From positions 62,001-126,000 of the forward strand of contig NZ_QSUN01000003.1 of assembly GCF_003438995.1 (NCBI RefSeq): 64,000 nt of DNA, in the 5' to 3' direction. Every line of letters begins with the position of its first letter. Position 1 is the stretch's first letter. Below the pieces are notes generated by a model. The model did not search any database. It was not told the origin of the DNA and saw only the letters and a list, made by a program, of their open reading frames with translations. This stretch comes from Bacteroides sp. OM05-12. GTDB lineage: Bacteria > Bacteroidota > Bacteroidia > Bacteroidales > Bacteroidaceae. The position numbers and the translations under genes were made by a program. Of this stretch, positions 25,675 through 35,833 are shown one piece after another.

Positions 25675-28500
25675 TTAAAGAATAATCTTATATACCTTCC
25701 CGTCAACTTTCATGATATAAATATTATTATCAGGTAAAGCAATCACCGTCGTACCAATTCCCAAAGATACTTTATCCAAAAGAATGCCGGAAATAGTATA
25801 AACTTCTGCATCAATACATTCTGCACTATAATTCTTTAATATTAATTTCCTATCCGACACAAACCAATTAAAAACTTCTGTTATTGTCTCTATACTGTTT
25901 CCAGCCTCTAATGTACGTACCACTTTTAAGTCCGAAGGCATGGAATCCAAGACTCCGTTATTGGCTTTTACCTTATATCCGTAAATGGTATTCGGTTCCA
26001 AACCTGAAACTTGCAAATACAACTTATCCATAACATTCGTATCGGTATATTCCGGTAATTCCACATTGACAATGCTTCTATAACCAACAACAATATCATC
26101 TAACGCCACACTTCCTGCTGTCGGACGTTTATGTTCAATCCGTATTGCAAAACAAGAATCCCCGATCAGGCTCGCATCTAAGGTAACTTCTGCACCACCA
26201 AGACTCTTTTCTATCGATTCTATTTTAGTCAGAATCTTCCATTCACCATCTTTATAGCCGTAGATATTCAATTTACTATCTTCAGCTAAATTTGAAGAAC
26301 CTCTATACCAAAAACTTAGAGACTCTACTCCGTCCTCTCCAATAGGAGATTGCACATAAGTACCATCTCTATTAGCACTAATAGCAGGAGACTCCTTCCC
26401 AAAATATCCGGGAGCGGCATAAGTCACAGTACAATTCGTATCCCATCCTTCAGGAACCTTTACTCCATTAAAAAAATCATTTATTTCATAATAAAGATCT
26501 CCTTTTTCCAATCTATAAACGGATACCTGATAACTCTGCGCTTCTTCCATCAATTCCCAATTTGCAGTAAAAGAATTAGAGGTAACAGCTGTTGCCGCTG
26601 TAACTACCGGAGCAAAAAAACGAAAATCCTTATCAAGTGTTCTCACAACTGTTTCTTCTGAGTAATCACCGATATAAGTATTCCCTTTTCCTCTGACAGT
26701 ATAATAGTAATCAGTTTCAGGTTCTAAGTTCAATATTACTTCCGAATCTACGTTTCCTACTTGCTTAGCACGATAGCCGTCTAAATAAGCAAGCACTTCT
26801 TTCCCGTTTTGGGCATTCTTCTTATACACATCTATTACATAACCAGTGGCATTTGCAACCTTTTCCCAATTTGCACGGAAGGAAACCGGAGTTACCTCTG
26901 TCGCTTCTTTTGTTACTCCCGCATCCAGTTTCACGGTAGTATCGATTGCATCAAATAAAATAATAGAATCCGCTGTCTCATAAATATTATATATTCCTAT
27001 ATTTCTACGACTACCGTCCCAAGCCAGCAATCCAGGTTTAGTATCATCTGTAATGCTTATAGCACCTGATGTTCCGGGAAAAGGATCACCAGTTCTCGTT
27101 GCATCCGAAGCTATTCCATCTGCTTCTTCAATATCTACATATTGATGTGCAGAATTGTCATTGACAGTATTTCTCGCCCAAACGTACTCATTATAATCAA
27201 TATGCCAAACAAGCATTCCATGCCCAGGGAGATAAGTATCCCACTTCTTTAGTTGACGATTCTCCAACAGAAAATATTCATTTTCTTTATTCGTCTTAAT
27301 CATATAAGCCTCATTGGTTGAAATAGCAGGCAAAACAAACACTGTATCAGCAGGATTAATTACTTTAGGAGTTATCCACCCCAAAGCATAACGTTCATAA
27401 GCACTAAAATAAGGAGGAGTTTTTCCATTATTATTATAAGAGCCCGATGCCATCAAAGTCCAGTTTCCCGGATGCTCCGTACTCGAATAACTTGCAGAAT
27501 ATAAATCCGGTAATCCCAACACATGTCCAAACTCATGACAGAATGTGCCAATGCCTACCATCTCATTACTTCCGGATTGGATTTCATTGGAACAAGCATA
27601 ACGGTCTAACTGCACTCCATCAAATGTTGCCATTATACGTGCTCCTTGCCATACATACCAAGCATGAGGCCAAATCGTATTTACATTACCTCCATCAGCC
27701 TGACCATATCCCGCATAAAAGAGATACACATTATCAATAGCTCCGTCCTGATCCAAATCATACTCAGAGAAATCAATTTCCGAGTCTAGTAACTGACAAG
27801 CGTCTCTTATCATTTCCGCAGGACGAATATCATTGGCACCAGCTGATGGAGCACCATAATATTTCATTTCATGAGGTAATACCACCGGTCCATAAACATC
27901 AATCATAGGTTCATATTGTCCAAACGAACTTTCCATATAAAAATCTCTAGCACTTCCGGTTCCGCCATTTTCAGAATACCCCGGTTCATTCATCAACCGA
28001 TAAAAAGCCTCTTTCGGATTCTCCGTTTGAAAATGGACATCAGAAAACTCCGCTAAAATAACCAATACTTTCTGTTGCCCTTTTGTCGGATAAGCAGAGG
28101 AAGCCCGTTTCATTGGAGCACTAAATTTCATCTGATTATTAGCAGCATATCGGGTTTCATACTTCTTTAGTAACTGGTCTTTGTTTAAGGATGAAACAAA
28201 CAACTGCTCGGAAGCATTTCTTTGATTTACATTCTTAGCTAAAACAGCTGATTTTTTCACTGCTCCATCAGACTCCTGTTCTGCAAAATAAAAATCGCCT
28301 TGCGCATCAGGCAATAATAAGACTCCATCTTCCGAAAGATAAAAATGATAATTCTCATCCCCAAAGAGACGTACCATAATTTCACTACCATCAGATTGTT
28401 TAAAAGTAAAAGGGCTAGGTTTAGCCGGTACCCCATACACATGGATACCAATTAAAAACAATATGAACATACATATTGCCGCATGAGAAATCTTGTGCAT
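25675..28500 (-). CDS. M6 family secreted metalloprotease, T9SS cargo
   Basis: A 941-residue exported protease with an N-terminal signal (about residues 1-23, ending VYGVPA). A propeptide leads to the M6 (immune-inhibitor-A-like) catalytic domain with the extended zinc motif HEFGHVLGLPDLYS (about residue 320; HExxHxxGxxD). Then come two fibronectin type III domains (near VTPVSFRANWEKVANATGY and AVTSNSFTANWELMEEAQSY), a jelly-roll domain between and after them, and a T9SS tail (LKNYSAECIDAEVYTISGIL, then NIYIMKVDGKVYKIIL). It is predicted to be displayed at or released from the cell surface and to digest host or dietary protein. It diverges from the giant surface protein at 28725. Confidence 0.9.
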   Translation of the reverse strand: MHKISHAAICMFILFLIGIHVYGVPAKPSPFTFKQSDGSEIMVRLFGDENYHFYLSEDGVLLLPDAQGDFYFAEQESDGAVKKSAVLAKNVNQRNASEQLFVSSLNKDQLLKKYETRYAANNQMKFSAPMKRASSAYPTKGQQKVLVILAEFSDVHFQTENPKEAFYRLMNEPGYSENGGTGSARDFYMESSFGQYEPMIDVYGPVVLPHEMKYYGAPSAGANDIRPAEMIRDACQLLDSEIDFSEYDLDQDGAIDNVYLFYAGYGQADGGNVNTIWPHAWYVWQGARIMATFDGVQLDRYACSNEIQSGSNEMVGIGTFCHEFGHVLGLPDLYSASYSSTEHPGNWTLMASGSYNNNGKTPPYFSAYERYALGWITPKVINPADTVFVLPAISTNEAYMIKTNKENEYFLLENRQLKKWDTYLPGHGMLVWHIDYNEYVWARNTVNDNSAHQYVDIEEADGIASDATRTGDPFPGTSGAISITDDTKPGLLAWDGSRRNIGIYNIYETADSIILFDAIDTTVKLDAGVTKEATEVTPVSFRANWEKVANATGYVIDVYKKNAQNGKEVLAYLDGYRAKQVGNVDSEVILNLEPETDYYYTVRGKGNTYIGDYSEETVVRTLDKDFRFFAPVVTAATAVTSNSFTANWELMEEAQSYQVSVYRLEKGDLYYEINDFFNGVKVPEGWDTNCTVTYAAPGYFGKESPAISANRDGTYVQSPIGEDGVESLSFWYRGSSNLAEDSKLNIYGYKDGEWKILTKIESIEKSLGGAEVTLDASLIGDSCFAIRIEHKRPTAGSVALDDIVVGYRSIVNVELPEYTDTNVMDKLYLQVSGLEPNTIYGYKVKANNGVLDSMPSDLKVVRTLEAGNSIETITEVFNWFVSDRKLILKNYSAECIDAEVYTISGILLDKVSLGIGTTVIALPDNNIYIMKVDGKVYKIIL

Positions 28501-28524
28501 AAAATTGAGTTTAATGTTCGATTA

Positions 28525-28532
28525 CAAAAATA
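28525..28532 (-). promoter_or_regulatory. -7 element for the M6 protease gene
   Basis: The minus strand reads TATTTTTG, 24 bases before the ATG at 28500. Confidence 0.45.
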
Positions 28533-28568
28533 AATAATATTATTTACTTATAAATAAAATAACTTAAT

Positions 28569-28576
28569 TATATTTG
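28569..28576 (+). promoter_or_regulatory. -7 element for the giant surface-protein gene
   Basis: TATATTTG followed by GC, about 148 bases before the ATG at 28725. The long leader holds nothing else I recognise. It is placed back to back with the M6 protease promoter. Confidence 0.5.
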
Positions 28577-28724
28577 CAGCATTAGATAATTTTATAATGG
28601 CTGATACAAATCACAAATTGTAATACTTAAAAGTATATACGCATAAAAAACAATAATCACTCATAAAACCAGTGATTACCAAAAGAGTTCTTATTTCCTA
28701 TTATTAATTTAAAGCCATTTTACT

Positions 28725-31700
28725 ATGATTAAAAGACGACAAAAAGGGATTTTAAGTGCTTTATCAGTTTTACTGATTCTCCCGATGCTTTCATCCGCTC
28801 AAGTTCTCCAAAGAGAAACAAATCCTGTCAAAACAAAAATGTTTAAGACTTCTTCCCAAGGTAACGAGACAATACTACATGGGAGTGTAATTCGCGCTAA
28901 CGGTTGGGGACCAAGTTTCACAGCCTACGGTTTCTACTCATTTCCGGTTAAAGAGAATACCGAAGTAACTAAAACTAAAGCTGACAATACCTTGACCGGA
29001 GTTAATGGCATATACGCTGATGGAAAATATTATTTTTCAACTCTATATGAATATTCCGGAACTTTATTTTCATTAAGTTATTATAAATATAGCACAGAAA
29101 CCTATGAAAAAGAAAAAGATAAAGTAAGCTACTATCCTTCCCGCTCCGATTACATGACTTCAGCCTGTACTTACGATCCTATTTCAAAGAAAGGATATGC
29201 AATAAGTATTGACGATGACAAAAAATACAGATTTAATTCTGTTAATCTAGAAGATGGTAAACTTACACCGATCCTAATCGATATGCCTGTACATCTACTT
29301 ACTTTGGCATCCAATTCTGCCGGTATATTATATGGTATATCAGAAGAAGGAGGGTTCTACTCTGTAGACAAAAGCAACGGTACCACCTCTAAAATAGGAG
29401 AAACAGGGATAGACCCCGATGGTTCTCAATCCATGGCATTCAGTAACCTTACAGGAAAATTATACTGGTGTGCACGAATGGCAGACGCCACCAGCGGATT
29501 ATATGAAATCAATATTGCTTCCGGTAACGCTACCTTAATCAGTTCTATGCCCGAAAATGAACAGGTAGTAGGTTTATATGTTGAAGATCCGGATGCTTTA
29601 CCTGATGCACCTGCCGCCGTAAACGACTTAAAAGCTACATTTGAACAAGGAAATCTTGAAGGAACAATTTCATTTACCGTACCATCAAAAACATTTTCCG
29701 GAGAAGCCCTTACGGGAATGATAGATATCAGTCTTCAAATTGATCAGGAAACTCCCAAGACCTATTCCGCTGCAGCGGGTAGTAATTTCAGCACTCCTAA
29801 AACAATGACGACAGGCACACATACTATTTCCGTAAAAACCGGAAATAGCTATGGAGACTCTCCAATTTCTTCCATATCTCTTTATATCGGGAAGGATGCC
29901 CCGGTAAGAGTTTCAAATCTGACATTTGCAAAAACAAACGATAAAGCGACACTTACTTGGGATGCCCCAACAGAGACTCTACATGGAGGATTCCTAGATA
30001 AGTCATCTCTTCATTATAAGATAGTTCGCTATCCCGGTGAAGTCACTGTCGCATCCAATCATACACAAACAACATTCACAGAAAATCTGCCTAAAGAATT
30101 GGCCAGCTATTACTATCAAGTAACATCGTATGCCGGAGATTTAACAGGAGAAACAGTCAGTTCGAATAAACTTATTTGCGGAGACGCTATAATACCTCCT
30201 TATTATGTATCTTTCGATACAGAAGAAGATACAGACCTTTTCACAAATCTTACTGTTAATTCCGATGGCAATATGTGGGAATGGGAAAGCTCCGAAAAAG
30301 CAATGAAGTACCGTTATAGTTCTTCTTATGAAGGAACAGCATGGTTTATAACACCGCCTATAAAACTCGGAACAGATTGCGAATACAAACTATCCTTCCG
30401 TTTGAAAACGAGTACCTACAATGAAGAAAACCTAAAAATAACTTTAGGCACAGCCAATACCGTAGAAAGTCAAACTACAACTTTATTGGATTTGAATCAT
30501 TTTGTAACAGCAAGCGGTGACTACGAGGCTTATACGGTAGCCGTCAAAGCTCCAACAGCCGGAAACTATTATATAGGTTTCAATGCATATAGTGATCCGG
30601 ACAAATACTACATCCTCCTCGACGACATTAAACTGGAGCAAGGAGCCTCCATGCAAGGTCCGGGTGCAGTAACCAATCTGGAAGCAAAAGCAGCTCCGCT
30701 TGGGGAATTAAAGGCTACTCTCAGCTTCAACGCACCTACAAAAAAATACAACGGTGAAACACTGAACTCTCTTTCCAAAATTGAAATATACAAAGGTAGG
30801 GAAACAGAAGCAATTCAGGTGTTTAACGCTCCACAAATGGGAGCAGCTCTAAGTTGGACGGATGAAAATGCAATTCATGGAATGAATACTTACCGGATTA
30901 CCGGATTCAACAATGAAGACGGAGAAGGAGAAAGTATATCCATTACCGTATATGTAGGGGAGGATATTCCAAGTGCGGTAGAAAACTTACGTCTTATCGG
31001 AAAAGCAGACAAAGTTGAAATGACATGGGAAGCTCCGACAGTAGGTACATCAGGCGGATATCTTAATCCAGAGAACTTAACCTATAAAGTATATCGGTAC
31101 AACCCTCTGCTTTATCAATACGATGAACTTGGTTCTACGAAAGAATTAACATTCACAGATGAGAATCCCCCTCTTTCTACCGAAGATCAACAAGTGTCTC
31201 TTAAATACGCAGTTACTGTTGTATCATCAACAATGGGCAAGAGTGCTCAAATAGAAAAAGAAGTCATTGCAGGTGCTGCTTATGAAATTCCATTCCATGA
31301 ATCATTTGCCAATGCCAAAGCAGCTACGACTTTATGGACAACAAAAGTTATTCACGGCAGTCAATCCTGGGCACTGGCTACAGATGCCGATACACAAGCC
31401 GATGCGCAAGATGGAGACAATGGAATGGCTTATTTCGGTAATATGGATGATTTCGACATTGAAGGTCTATTACAATCTCCTATTATTTCTCTAAAACAAG
31501 GGACTAATCCGGCACTTACTTTCTGGATGTATCATGTATCCGGACAACCGGCAGAAAAATTCTATCTCGAAATATTAGTCTCAGTGGAAGGAAACCCATT
31601 TACGCAAATTGGAGAAAGAATCGCACTAAATAACGGGAATGAGGGATGGAACAAACACCTGCTCTCCCTGAAAGAATATTCCGGTAAAGAAAACTTCCAG

Positions 31701-33161
31701 TTTGCATTTAAGGGATATGCTGCCGGCTGGGAAGGAGTCATACTTGTAGATAATGTCAGTATCGAAAACATTCCTGACCGGGATATGGCATTAATCACAT
31801 TCAATGTTCCTTCTAAAATGAATGTCAACGAAGAAGAGTATATTTCAGTATTAGTTAGAAATGAAGGACAGGAAAGCGATAATTATAATGTAGAGTTATA
31901 CATGGATGGAAAAGTTGTAGAGACTCAAAACGGAGAGAAATTATATTCCGGACAAGAAGCAATGTTCCATTTCCCAATCCAGACTTCTATTTTCGATACA
32001 GGAAAGAAACGAACCTATCAGGCTAAAATCGTTTATGCAGGTGATAACAATGAATCAAACAACCAAAGTGAAGTCAAAGAATTGACTATCATCTCTCCTA
32101 CTTATCCTGTAGTAACCAACCTACAGGGAAAACAGATCGGAGCAGATGTTTCCTTATCATGGGAGGAACCGAATACCGATGTCAAATTACCGATAACAGA
32201 TGACATTGAATCTTACAAGCCTTTGATTATCAAAAATATCGGAGCTTGGAAACTTTATGATGGAGACGGTCAAAAGACTTATACGGCAGAAGATATGGAT
32301 GAATATGATAATAAGAGAGCACCTATGGCATTCCAGGTATGGAATCCATCTTATCTCGGAGTGAGCAATAAAGGATGGAAATCACATTCCGGAGATCAAT
32401 ACTTAATCAGTTTTGCTTCAAGTGGTATAATGCCCGGAGACGAAGAACCTACTGTAGATCCTAAAAATGATGATTGGCTGATATCTCCGGAAATAGTAGG
32501 GGGAAGTGTACTTTCATTCTGGTCAAAAGAGGCGACCAATCAATATGGAGCCGAAGAGTTTGAAATTTTGACATCATCAACCAATGATAATATCGAAAGC
32601 TTCACTTTATTGGAGAGCGACGAGGTTTCTTCATTAGAATGGTCGGAATTCACCTATCAATTACCAAAGGATGCTAAATATTTTGCTATACGTTACATCT
32701 CTTCCAACAAGTTCGGACTCCTACTCGATGATATTTCATATCTACCAGTAGAAGGATCAGGCACGATAGAAATTCAAGGATATAATGTATATCGTGACGG
32801 AGAAAAGATCACGCCCCAACCGATAGGAGAAGTTTCTTACTTGGATGCCAAACCTTCCGTAGAAGAACATACATACACAGTCAGCGTGGTATACGATAGA
32901 GGCGAATCTCTGCCTTCCAATGTTATAACCATCTCTGTACAGCCTTCTTCTATTGAAGCTATCATGCAATATCCGTTCATTAATACCGAATACCGCACTA
33001 TCTTGATAAAAGGAGCGGAAGGCTATAACCTGACAATATACACGATGGACGGCAAATTGATTACACAATCAAAAGCAACCGATGAAGAAAACATTTCCGT
33101 TGAACCGGGAGTTTATCTAATCAACCTCAACGGCAAAATAACCAAGGTTATCGTGAAGTAA
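28725..33161 (+). CDS. Giant fibronectin/jelly-roll surface protein, T9SS cargo
   Basis: A 1478-residue exported protein with signal MIKRRQKGILSALSVLLILP. An N-terminal propeller-like domain (about residues 50-290) is followed by repeated fibronectin type III modules, often opening with V-x-N-L (for example VNDLKATFEQGNLEGTISF, VTNLEAKAAPLGELKATLS and VENLRLIGKADKVEMTWEAP). Interspersed are choice-of-anchor-J-like jelly rolls that share phrases such as W(F/L)ITPPIK or DWLISPEI and ILLDDIKLEQG, ILVDNVSIEN and LLLDDISYLP. The C-terminus is a T9SS sorting domain (YNLTIYTMDGKLITQSKA, PGVYLINLNGKITKVIVK). Probably an adhesin or peptidase-associated surface scaffold; no catalytic motif seen. It is divergent from the M6 protease gene and followed by a terminator. 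Confidence 0.78.
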   Translation: MIKRRQKGILSALSVLLILPMLSSAQVLQRETNPVKTKMFKTSSQGNETILHGSVIRANGWGPSFTAYGFYSFPVKENTEVTKTKADNTLTGVNGIYADGKYYFSTLYEYSGTLFSLSYYKYSTETYEKEKDKVSYYPSRSDYMTSACTYDPISKKGYAISIDDDKKYRFNSVNLEDGKLTPILIDMPVHLLTLASNSAGILYGISEEGGFYSVDKSNGTTSKIGETGIDPDGSQSMAFSNLTGKLYWCARMADATSGLYEINIASGNATLISSMPENEQVVGLYVEDPDALPDAPAAVNDLKATFEQGNLEGTISFTVPSKTFSGEALTGMIDISLQIDQETPKTYSAAAGSNFSTPKTMTTGTHTISVKTGNSYGDSPISSISLYIGKDAPVRVSNLTFAKTNDKATLTWDAPTETLHGGFLDKSSLHYKIVRYPGEVTVASNHTQTTFTENLPKELASYYYQVTSYAGDLTGETVSSNKLICGDAIIPPYYVSFDTEEDTDLFTNLTVNSDGNMWEWESSEKAMKYRYSSSYEGTAWFITPPIKLGTDCEYKLSFRLKTSTYNEENLKITLGTANTVESQTTTLLDLNHFVTASGDYEAYTVAVKAPTAGNYYIGFNAYSDPDKYYILLDDIKLEQGASMQGPGAVTNLEAKAAPLGELKATLSFNAPTKKYNGETLNSLSKIEIYKGRETEAIQVFNAPQMGAALSWTDENAIHGMNTYRITGFNNEDGEGESISITVYVGEDIPSAVENLRLIGKADKVEMTWEAPTVGTSGGYLNPENLTYKVYRYNPLLYQYDELGSTKELTFTDENPPLSTEDQQVSLKYAVTVVSSTMGKSAQIEKEVIAGAAYEIPFHESFANAKAATTLWTTKVIHGSQSWALATDADTQADAQDGDNGMAYFGNMDDFDIEGLLQSPIISLKQGTNPALTFWMYHVSGQPAEKFYLEILVSVEGNPFTQIGERIALNNGNEGWNKHLLSLKEYSGKENFQFAFKGYAAGWEGVILVDNVSIENIPDRDMALITFNVPSKMNVNEEEYISVLVRNEGQESDNYNVELYMDGKVVETQNGEKLYSGQEAMFHFPIQTSIFDTGKKRTYQAKIVYAGDNNESNNQSEVKELTIISPTYPVVTNLQGKQIGADVSLSWEEPNTDVKLPITDDIESYKPLIIKNIGAWKLYDGDGQKTYTAEDMDEYDNKRAPMAFQVWNPSYLGVSNKGWKSHSGDQYLISFASSGIMPGDEEPTVDPKNDDWLISPEIVGGSVLSFWSKEATNQYGAEEFEILTSSTNDNIESFTLLESDEVSSLEWSEFTYQLPKDAKYFAIRYISSNKFGLLLDDISYLPVEGSGTIEIQGYNVYRDGEKITPQPIGEVSYLDAKPSVEEHTYTVSVVYDRGESLPSNVITISVQPSSIEAIMQYPFINTEYRTILIKGAEGYNLTIYTMDGKLITQSKATDEENISVEPGVYLINLNGKITKVIVK

Positions 33162-33181
33162 CAATTGGCAACTGCATATAC

Positions 33182-33233
33182 AAAGGTGTACCGAACACAA
33201 GAAATCATTATTATCTTGTTTTGGTACACCTTT
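33182..33233 (+). terminator. Terminator of the giant surface-protein gene
   Basis: AAAGGTGTACC (33182-33192) pairs with GGTACACCTTT (33223-33233), followed by further T residues. Confidence 0.8.
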
Positions 33234-33280
33234 TTATTATAACAAGTTTTTTATCAAAAGAATATCTATCCTCTTTTTCC

Positions 33281-33311
33281 TTTGCTATTCCAACCAAACC
33301 GCTTATCTTTG
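33281..33311 (+). promoter_or_regulatory. Promoter of the Nfn-like fusion gene
   Basis: TTTG (33281-33284) and TATCTTTG (33304-33311) are 19 bases apart; leader about 55 bases. Confidence 0.7.
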
Positions 33312-33367
33312 CATAAATATCAATCTGATAGCAGCAAGGCTAAAATAATATTATATTAACGACTAAC

Positions 33368-35662
33368 ATGAATAAAATTATATCTAAAGAACACTTTTCC
33401 GAAAAAGTATTCAAGTTAGAAATAGAGGCTCCATTGATTGCGAAGTCACGCAAGGCCGGACATTTCGTAATCGTACGTGTAGGTGAAAAAGGTGAACGTA
33501 TGCCTTTGACTATTGCTGCTGCCGATACCAAGAAAGGAACAATCACCTTAGTGGTGCAGGAAGTAGGTTTATCTTCTACCAAACTTTGCCAGTTGGAAGC
33601 GGGTGATTATATCACGGACGTAGTAGGACCGCTCGGGCAAGCTACTCACATCGAAAATTTTGGAACGGTAGTATGTGCAGGAGGCGGTGTAGGCGTTGCC
33701 CCTCTCCTCCCGATAGTACAAGCTTTGAAAGCTGCCGGCAACCGGGTTGTCACCGTGCTTGCAGGTCGTACCAAAGAACTTATCATCCTTGAAAAGGAAA
33801 TGCGCGAAAGTTCTGACGAAGTAATCATTATGACGGATGACGGTTCTTACGGAAAAAAAGGCCTTGTAACCGAAGGTGTTGAAGAAGTCATTAAACGTGA
33901 GAAAGTAGATAAATGTTTCTGCATCGGCCCTGCTATCATGATGAAATTCGTATCGTTGCTGACGAAGAAATATAACATATCCACAGATGTTTCTCTTAAT
34001 ACAATTATGGTGGACGGAACAGGTATGTGTGGTGCTTGCCGAATTACTGTCGGCGGAAAGACAAAATTCGTTTGCGTGGACGGGCCGGAATTCGATGCAC
34101 ACCAAGTAGACTTCGATGAGATGTTGAAACGTATGGGAGCTTTCAAAGAAATAGAACGCAATGAGATTCACAAACTGGATCATCAAGATGTATGCGAAGC
34201 TACAAAAGCGATAAAAGAAGCGGATGACCGCAATGCTCCTTGGCGTGAAGCGTTACGTAAAAGCATGAAAGCCAAAGAACGTACGGACATTCCACGGGTT
34301 AAGATGAATGAACTTGACCCGGAATACCGTTCACACAGCCGTAAAGAAGAAGTTAATTTAGGATTAAAAGAAGAACAGGCTTTGACGGAAGCAAAACGAT
34401 GCCTCGACTGTGTCAATCCATCCTGTATGAGCGGATGTCCCGTAGGTATCAATATACCCAAATTCATAAAGAATATCGAACGGGGAGAATTCCTCAAAGC
34501 AGCACAGACCTTGAAAGAGACAAGTGCCCTTCCAGCTGTATGCGGACGTGTTTGTCCACAAGAAAAGCAATGTGAATCAAAATGTATCCACCTAAAGATG
34601 GGTAAAGAAGCAGTAGCCATCGGTTATTTGGAACGTTTTGCAGCTGATTATGAACGTGAAAGCGGACAGATATCCGTCCCCGCCATAGCTGAAAAGAACG
34701 GTATTAAAGTTGCTGTTATCGGTTCCGGACCTGCCGGACTCTCTTTTGCCGGAGATATGGCTAAGTATGGTTATGACGTAACTGTATTCGAAGCTCTTCA
34801 CGAAATCGGTGGTGTGCTTAAATACGGTATTCCCGAATTCCGCCTACCCAATAAAATTGTCGATGTGGAAATCGATAATCTGTCTAAAATGGGAGTCACT
34901 TTCATTAAGGACTGTATCGTAGGTAAGACTATCAGCGTAGAACAATTAAAAGAAGAAGGCTTCAAAGGTATATTCGTAGCTTCCGGTGCAGGACTTCCCA
35001 ATTTCATGGGTATTTCGGGAGAGAACTCCATCAATATCATGTCTTCCAACGAATATCTGACGCGTGTCAACCTGATGGATGCAGCCAGTGAAGATTCCGA
35101 TACTCCGGTCACACTCGGAAAACGCGTAGCGGTAATCGGTGGCGGTAATACGGCAATGGACTCCGTGCGTACGGCTCGACGCCTGGGCGCAGAGCGTGCC
35201 ATGATTATCTATCGTCGTTCCGAAGAAGAAATGCCTGCACGTATCGAAGAAGTAAAACATGCAAAAGAAGAAGGTATCGAGTTCTTGACGTTGCATAATC
35301 CTATTGAATACATTGCAGATGAACAGGGAAAAGTTAAACAAGTTATACTTCAGAAGATGGAGCTTGGAGAGCCCGACGCTTCCGGACGACGCAGTCCTGT
35401 CGCAATCCCCGGTGCTACGGAGACAATCGACATCGACATGGCTATTGTCAGCGTAGGCGTATCGCCCAATCCGATTGTTCCTCACTCCATTCCGGGACTT
35501 GAACTGGGAAGAAAAGGCACAATCAATGTAGACGACAATATGGAATCTTCCATACCGATGATTTATGCAGGGGGTGATATCGTTCGCGGCGGAGCAACTG
35601 TCATCCTTGCCATGGGCGACGGACGTAGAGCCGCAGCCGCCATGCATGAAAAGTTAAAATGA
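33368..35662 (+). CDS. Fused NfnS-NfnL-type flavoprotein (ferredoxin-NADP reductase / glutamate-synthase-small-subunit-like)
   Basis: A 764-residue fusion of two normally separate subunits. Residues 1 to about 280 are a ferredoxin-NADP-reductase / DHOD-B-like half with an FAD domain (ERMPLTIAAADTKKGTITLV), an NAD-binding part (VVCAGGGVGVAPLLPIVQAL) and a [2Fe-2S] cysteine cluster (DGTGMCGACRITVGGKTKFVC). Residues about 300-764 are GltD-like, with two [4Fe-4S] cysteine sets (CLDCVNPSCMSGCPVG and CGRVCPQEKQCESKC), a Rossmann FAD motif (VIGSGPAGLSFAGDMAKYGY) and an NADPH motif (VAVIGGGNTAMDSVRTARRL). This order matches NfnAB, the electron-bifurcating NADH-dependent ferredoxin:NADP+ oxidoreductase. 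Databases often label such fusions as NADPH-dependent glutamate synthase, but no large GltB-type subunit is adjacent. A transhydrogenase role is therefore the better inference. Confidence 0.82.
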   Translation: MNKIISKEHFSEKVFKLEIEAPLIAKSRKAGHFVIVRVGEKGERMPLTIAAADTKKGTITLVVQEVGLSSTKLCQLEAGDYITDVVGPLGQATHIENFGTVVCAGGGVGVAPLLPIVQALKAAGNRVVTVLAGRTKELIILEKEMRESSDEVIIMTDDGSYGKKGLVTEGVEEVIKREKVDKCFCIGPAIMMKFVSLLTKKYNISTDVSLNTIMVDGTGMCGACRITVGGKTKFVCVDGPEFDAHQVDFDEMLKRMGAFKEIERNEIHKLDHQDVCEATKAIKEADDRNAPWREALRKSMKAKERTDIPRVKMNELDPEYRSHSRKEEVNLGLKEEQALTEAKRCLDCVNPSCMSGCPVGINIPKFIKNIERGEFLKAAQTLKETSALPAVCGRVCPQEKQCESKCIHLKMGKEAVAIGYLERFAADYERESGQISVPAIAEKNGIKVAVIGSGPAGLSFAGDMAKYGYDVTVFEALHEIGGVLKYGIPEFRLPNKIVDVEIDNLSKMGVTFIKDCIVGKTISVEQLKEEGFKGIFVASGAGLPNFMGISGENSINIMSSNEYLTRVNLMDAASEDSDTPVTLGKRVAVIGGGNTAMDSVRTARRLGAERAMIIYRRSEEEMPARIEEVKHAKEEGIEFLTLHNPIEYIADEQGKVKQVILQKMELGEPDASGRRSPVAIPGATETIDIDMAIVSVGVSPNPIVPHSIPGLELGRKGTINVDDNMESSIPMIYAGGDIVRGGATVILAMGDGRRAAAAMHEKLK

Positions 35663-35680
35663 GACTCATCTACACATCAT

Positions 35681-35719
35681 AAAATATAAACCGGGCAAGT
35701 TTAGACCGGTTTATATTTT
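35681..35719 (+). terminator. Terminator of the Nfn-like gene
   Basis: AAAATATAAACCGG (35681-35694) pairs with CCGGTTTATATTTT (35706-35719), followed by TTATATTATT. Confidence 0.85.
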
Positions 35720-35797
35720 TTATATTATTCTCACTTAATAAATCCTAACGATAAGACTAAATAACAGTTCAAACAAGTAGGCGAACTCAAAAAAACT

Positions 35798-35805
35798 TAC
35801 TTTTG
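35798..35805 (+). promoter_or_regulatory. -7 element for the 191-aa secreted protein gene
   Basis: TACTTTTG, 29 bases before the ATG at 35834. Confidence 0.55.
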
Positions 35806-35833
35806 TCGAGAACCCAAAAGTGTTGTTTACCTG

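Noticed and set aside
33569..34186. 205-codon minus-strand frame opposite the Nfn-like gene (also 34946-35647)
   Set aside because: Antisense shadows of a protein with full cofactor motifs; composition rich in Cys, His and Phe.
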